Assembly (NCBI GenBank): GCA_041687495.1
Contig: JAWLBR010000046.1
Location: 1-23,445, forward strand
Length of the DNA: 23,445 nt
Source: JAWLBR01 sp041687495
GTDB lineage: Bacteria; Bacillota; Limnochordia; DTU087; JAAYGB01
Reading direction: 5' to 3'
How positions within the stretch are numbered: the first letter of the stretch is position 1; each line of letters opens with the position of its first letter. The notes below the pieces were generated by a model, which had not been told where the DNA came from, did not search any database, and worked only from the letters and a program-made list of their open reading frames with translations. The translations under genes and the position numbers were made by a program. Of the stretch, positions 23,220-23,445 are shown in pieces.

Positions 23220-23445
23220 CTAGAAAAGCAATCGGCAATCAATCTTTAGCCTGTTATTGGCAGTTGCCCAGGCCCCAGAAAGTATGATAGCATAGCTTTT
23301 GTCGCCGCTTGAGCCGATAACAAAAACTGGAACTTGCGGTGATGGCGAAGACATGATAAGATAGCTTTTGTCGCCGCTTGAGCCGGTAACAAAAACTGGA
23401 ACTTGCAGCGGAGACGAAAACATGATAAGATACTCTTTGTCGGCG
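23220..23445 (-). CDS. Partial tandem-repeat protein, unrecognised (5' end beyond the window)
   Basis: This minus-strand frame has no stop from 23445 down to the TAG at 23220, so the gene probably begins outside the window. It encodes 23-residue repeats of the form SSP..QVPVFV.GSSGDKSY.I. Two units are complete and a third is cut by the edge (ADKEYLI). The repeats are followed by a 21-residue unique tail ending in KIDCRLLF. Each unit alternates a hydrophobic strand (QVPVFV), a GSSGDK turn and another strand (SYLI), which suggests a repetitive beta structure. I do not recognise it. The DNA period is 69, a multiple of three, and all plus-strand frames are closed, which supports coding. All three minus frames are open, which weakens this. 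It is convergent with the GerAB-like gene. Confidence 0.5.
   Translation of the reverse strand, partial: ADKEYLIMFSSPLQVPVFVTGSSGDKSYLIMSSPSPQVPVFVIGSSGDKSYAIILSGAWATANNRLKIDCRLLF
23284..23445. repeat. 69-bp direct tandem repeat array, continuing past the window end
   Basis: Unit 1 is 23284-23352, unit 2 is 23353-23421 and unit 3 starts at 23422 and is cut by the edge. Units 1 and 2 differ at about nine positions, mostly in the last 15 bases. There is no spacer between units, so this is a minisatellite-like array. Confidence 0.92.

Noticed and set aside
23284..23445. CRISPR array
   Set aside because: The 69-bp units are contiguous with no spacers and their differences are point changes, so it is a tandem repeat.

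Overview
The window reads as chromosomal DNA of an anaerobic, spore-forming Bacillota (Firmicutes) bacterium. This is inferred from strong AGGAGG-type ribosome binding sites, frequent GTG/TTG starts, a GerAB-type spore germination permease, a DegV protein and a YpcP-like exonuclease. A finer placement (for example uncultured Clostridia or Limnochordia from biomass-degrading habitats) is only a guess.

Layout. 1-1025 holds the 3' part of a hydantoinase/oxoprolinase-family (HyuA) gene that enters from outside the window. 1162-2556 is a type I sulfatase without a signal peptide, followed by a terminator. 2767-3681 is a stand-alone 5'-3' exonuclease that converges on a DUF2935-like helical protein (3795-4220, minus). 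4438-5946 is L-arabinose isomerase (araA). 6039-6359 is a small cysteine-containing DUF6951-like protein.

From 6521 to 15292 lies a carbohydrate-utilisation block. A URO-D/MtaA-like protein (minus) diverges from an ABC sugar-uptake cassette: a secreted solute-binding protein and two permeases, with no ATPase. These are followed by a GHL6/beta-galactosidase-trimerisation-type putative glycoside hydrolase and a GH51 alpha-L-arabinofuranosidase. The hydrolases and the sulfatase lack signal peptides. The simplest reading is therefore that oligosaccharides are imported intact, then desulfated and cleaved in the cytoplasm, with released L-arabinose entering metabolism through AraA. araB, araD, the transporter ATPase, a regulator and a sulfatase maturase are not in the window.

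From 15418 onward the genes are mixed housekeeping and accessory: an AIM24/TIGR00266 protein (minus), DegV, a small nitroreductase, two different APH-type small-molecule kinases, a ZIP metal transporter converging on a double zinc-ribbon protein, and a GerAB-type permease without its A and C partners. The window ends in a 69-bp tandem repeat. On the minus strand this encodes 23-residue repeats in a frame that stays open to the window edge.

The most unusual points are the terminal 23-aa repeat protein, the URO-D-like protein paired with a sugar transporter, the unassigned GHL6 hydrolase, a canonical EF-hand loop inside the sugar-binding protein, and an exonuclease whose helix-hairpin region is degenerate. 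No tRNA, rRNA, CRISPR array, insertion sequence or replication origin was seen.
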